Below, in pieces: positions 19,842-20,952 of a DNA stretch of 20,952 bases; the stretch's first letter is position 1; every line of letters starts with the position of its first letter. This DNA is from a virus. The notes below the pieces were generated by a model. That model was not told the DNA's origin. It worked only from the letters and a program-made list of their open reading frames with translations, and made no database searches. The position numbers and the translations under genes were made by a program. The stretch lies in IMG/VR virus record IMGVR_UViG_3300044491_002013, positions 1-20,952 of that record; one strand, given 5' to 3'.

Positions 19842-20104
19842 TGCCAGCTAAAGCAACAAAATTTCAAAAGATTAAGATTATTATTGCGCGGATGCTTGCT
19901 GTGTTTATAGCCAACGGTCTTGCAGTAATAGGCGCTGGTTCGCTTATAGGTGTTGACACAGTAAGTTCCGTACTCTTAGCAGGAAGCTTAGGAGTTATTA
20001 AAGTAGCTGAATCATTAGCTAGGGCTTATATAGATGATGGAAAAATAACATTAGAAGAAATAAACGAATCTTTTGCTATAATGGATAAACCAAAGAAAAA
20101 ATAA
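19841..20104 (+). CDS. Holin-like membrane protein
   Basis: 87 residues. 'KIIIARMLAVFIANGLAVIG' and 'SVLLAGSLGVIKVAESLARA' are two hydrophobic segments joined by 'AGSLIGVDTVS'. A conserved-looking hydrophilic end, 'YIDDGKITLEEINESFAIMD', follows. The 'GAGS..G.D...S..LAG..GV..V.E.LARA...DGK.T..EIN..F' pattern is one I know from hypothetical or holin-annotated phage proteins. Its membrane layout parallels the r1t-like holin at 15539, so two holin-like proteins may be encoded some four kilobases apart. It starts by TAATG overlap. Confidence 0.65.
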   Translation: MPAKATKFQKIKIIIARMLAVFIANGLAVIGAGSLIGVDTVSSVLLAGSLGVIKVAESLARAYIDDGKITLEEINESFAIMDKPKKK

Positions 20105-20106
20105 TT

Positions 20107-20196
20107 ATGTGTAAAATTTATAAAAAATCTGACCAAAGCTATGTGCAAATTTGTAATTGTAAATATGGCTCCGAACACTGCTTAGGGACAAACTAA
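20107..20196 (+). CDS. Tiny Cys-rich peptide (29 aa)
   Basis: 29 residues, 'MCKIYKKSDQSYVQICNC' followed by a segment with one more Cys (KYGSEHCLGTN). Four Cys plus a His in so short a peptide could bind a metal. It is placed two bases after the previous gene and its stop overlaps the next ATG as TAATG, the same coupling as larger genes here. No ribosome-binding site is obvious. Translation is likely but unproven, and no function can be given. Confidence 0.45.
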   Translation: MCKIYKKSDQSYVQICNCKYGSEHCLGTN

Positions 20197-20387
20197 TGGC
20201 TACTAACACTAATGGTAATGGTTTAACGCAGAAAGAAATGTTATTAATGGTTTTAGAAGGTCAAGATAAGATTAATGAGCGAATTGACTCGCTCCACGAA
20301 AAAGTCAACGCAAAGATTTCAAGACAGGAACTCGCTGGATGGGTTGTCGTTGTAGGCACACTCTCCGCACTCTTAACACAAATGTAA
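20196..20387 (+). CDS. XhlA-like coiled-coil/TM protein
   Basis: 63 residues. A polar start ('MATNTNGNGLTQKEM') is followed by a coiled-coil segment ('LEGQDKINERIDSLHEKVNA') and one C-terminal hydrophobic helix ('ELAGWVVVVGTLSALLTQM'). The topology matches XhlA-type haemolysin or holin-accessory proteins, which are tail-anchored with the coiled coil inside the cell. The protein at 14483 has the same layout. Together with the holin-like genes at 19632 and 19841 it may form a second membrane-active set. The start overlaps the upstream Cys-rich peptide stop. Confidence 0.65.
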   Translation: MATNTNGNGLTQKEMLLMVLEGQDKINERIDSLHEKVNAKISRQELAGWVVVVGTLSALLTQM

Positions 20388-20411
20388 TCAGTCGCCTCGA
20401 AAGGAGGTATC

Positions 20412-20555
20412 ATGACAGAAATCATATTAGTACTTACAGTCTCACTTATATCTATTGGTGTATTGGTTTGGCTAGCAGTACTTTCCACAAGATTAATAAA
20501 AGAATTTATACCAATAGTACAGGAGATTTTAGATGAGCAGAAGAAAAATAAATAG
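20412..20555 (+). CDS. Small single-TM protein (47 aa)
   Basis: 47 residues. 'MTEIILVLTVSLISIGVLVW' and 'LAVLST' form one N-terminal membrane helix, and the rest is a charged amphipathic helix ('RLIKEFIPIVQEILDEQKKN'). An excellent ribosome-binding site, AAGGAGGT at 20401-20408, precedes the ATG by three bases, which argues strongly for translation. It overlaps the zinc-ribbon-like gene by 23 bases. It is probably an inner-membrane peptide of unknown role. Confidence 0.65.
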   Translation: MTEIILVLTVSLISIGVLVWLAVLSTRLIKEFIPIVQEILDEQKKNK

Positions 20556-20694
20556 ATGTGTGGAGTGCAATGCTCCACTTAAACATATTCAAAACAATCA
20601 ATGGATGTGTGACCAGTCGCCAAGTAATTGTAAGTTGTCGGCTAAGGTTTCGTTTTTAAATAACCCAGACCTAAAAGAGGATGAGGAAGAGTGA
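20533..20694 (+). CDS. Small zinc-ribbon-like protein (53 aa)
   Basis: 53 residues with a basic start ('MSRRKINRCVECNAPLKHIQ') and a second Cys pair ('WMCDQSPSNCKL'), giving C-x2-C, a 13-residue spacer and C-x6-C. This could fold as a small zinc ribbon. The tail is acidic ('DLKEDEEE'). An AGGAG stands 9 bases upstream of the ATG, inside the upstream gene. Its stop overlaps a GTG that starts the next tiny frame (GTGA). Zinc ribbons in phages often serve in nucleic-acid binding or as stabilised mini-domains; no specific role can be assigned. Confidence 0.6.
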   Translation: MSRRKINRCVECNAPLKHIQNNQWMCDQSPSNCKLSAKVSFLNNPDLKEDEEE

Positions 20695-20768
20695 TTGATT
20701 GGGTTATTATAGTATCTTGTATTGGATTCTTATATCTTGCCTCGTATATTGGTTCTACAGAGAAATAA
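20691..20768 (+). CDS. Tiny hydrophobic peptide (25 aa), tentative
   Basis: 25 residues starting at GTG 20691, which overlaps the upstream TGA as GTGA. The first 20 residues (MIDWVIIVSCIGFLYLASYI) form one hydrophobic helix, followed by GSTEK. The upstream purine-rich GAGGAAGAG could act as ribosome-binding site. The short size leaves real doubt; the neat overlap and hydrophobicity are the support. Confidence 0.4.
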   Translation: MIDWVIIVSCIGFLYLASYIGSTEK

Positions 20769-20772
20769 GACT

Positions 20773-20901
20773 TTGAACCCAGATTGTCCAGTGTGCCAAA
20801 GCACATTACTTGAAATACACGCAGGTTTATACTGCAACAACCCCTCTTGTCCCTCATACAAACAAAAAGTAGTAGCTTGCTGTGAAGGTGGCGCGTGTTA
20901 A
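20773..20901 (+). CDS. Small Cys-rich zinc-ribbon protein (42 aa)
   Basis: 42 residues from TTG 20773. 'NPDCPVCQSTLLEI' and 'GLYCNNPSCPSYK' give C-x2-C and C-x4-C, separated by 12 residues, a typical rubredoxin- or zinc-ribbon-like arrangement. A further CC and a terminal C follow ('ACCEGGAC'). The start is uncertain: an in-frame TTG exists at 20749, and no strong ribosome-binding site is seen before either. The Cys pattern and its position after another zinc-ribbon-like frame make it likely to be real. Function unknown. Confidence 0.5.
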   Translation: MNPDCPVCQSTLLEIHAGLYCNNPSCPSYKQKVVACCEGGAC

Positions 20902-20952
20902 CCTCTATTAGCCACATACAAGCCTCCTAAGAAGACCTATACCTATTAGTGG

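Noticed and set aside
20261-20578. - strand frame of 105 codons at the right end
   Set aside because: It overlaps two + strand genes with good starts (an XhlA-like protein and one with an AAGGAGGT site) and has no recognisable motif.
20642-20917. - strand frame of 91 codons
   Set aside because: It shows no motif, and the + strand here carries paired-Cys frames in tight overlap, which is the better reading. Not fully excluded.
20900-20952. Genome end, cos or attachment site from similar ACCTCTATTAG and ACCTATTAG words
   Set aside because: The match is short and imperfect, with no integrase or terminal features. Insufficient evidence.

Overview
The window reads as the distal-tail, lysis and accessory end of an uncultured, AT-rich marine tailed-phage genome. 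All supported genes lie on the + strand, are tightly packed and mostly overlap or abut. No terminase, capsid, replication or integrase gene is visible. Several families are ones known to me mainly from marine phages (glycine-rich tail fibres with a 'LKVDNI...IYNSTDSKVQ.YNGSAW' leader, the 'SEKT..AGVTIDGV' motif, small 'YPSL..Q' assembly proteins). A PGRP-type amidase with a peptidoglycan-binding domain, an r1t-like holin, a secreted protein with a poly-Thr-Leu-Pro linker, and possible leaderless promoters make a low-GC marine actinobacterial host (for example the Actinomarina group) a reasonable guess. This is inference, and other hosts are not excluded.

Region 1 (1-7834) is a run of paralogous tail-fibre or adhesin genes. 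Five carry a long Gly-rich domain that begins with a '(F/Y)LV(V/I)(A/G)GGGGG' strand and ends with 'GGSG(V/I)VI(L/I/V)(R/K)(Y/W/F)'. Four of these follow a shared ~60-residue N-terminal adaptor, and one free-standing gene is only the adaptor. Two related non-Gly-rich fibres and a 134-residue conserved phage protein are interleaved. A fibre with a predicted jelly-roll head closes the block.

Region 2 (7834-12475) starts and ends with small tail-fibre-assembly-like genes. Between them, after two small structural genes, a three-gene cassette (A-B-C) of putative jelly-roll fibre or tip proteins is present twice in tandem (A1-B1-C1, A2-B2-C2). A clear intrinsic terminator closes this block.

Region 3 (12563-16547) holds small genes, an HTH-like protein overlapping a calcineurin-type metallophosphoesterase, a coiled-coil/TM protein, the endolysin, an r1t-like holin, an intergenic stretch that folds on paper into three consecutive hairpins (a candidate structured RNA), a 31-residue basic peptide gene coupled to a staphylococcal-nuclease-type nuclease, and a 57-residue basic protein.

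Region 4 (16579-20901) is led by a 929-residue secreted, fibronectin-III-like, coiled-coil, poly-Thr-linker protein with a predicted C-terminal membrane anchor. It is followed by four small membrane proteins (two holin-like, one XhlA-like) and a string of tiny Cys-rich or one-TM open reading frames.

Two modes of gene coupling are visible. Many genes overlap as TAATG, while several others use a TAG stop nested in a TAGGAG ribosome-binding site. A recurring extended -10 promoter-like motif (TGnTAnnAT, best pair TATGTGnTAnAATAGAC) precedes most genes that begin a new block. This suggests a phage-wide promoter class that does not depend on a -35 element.
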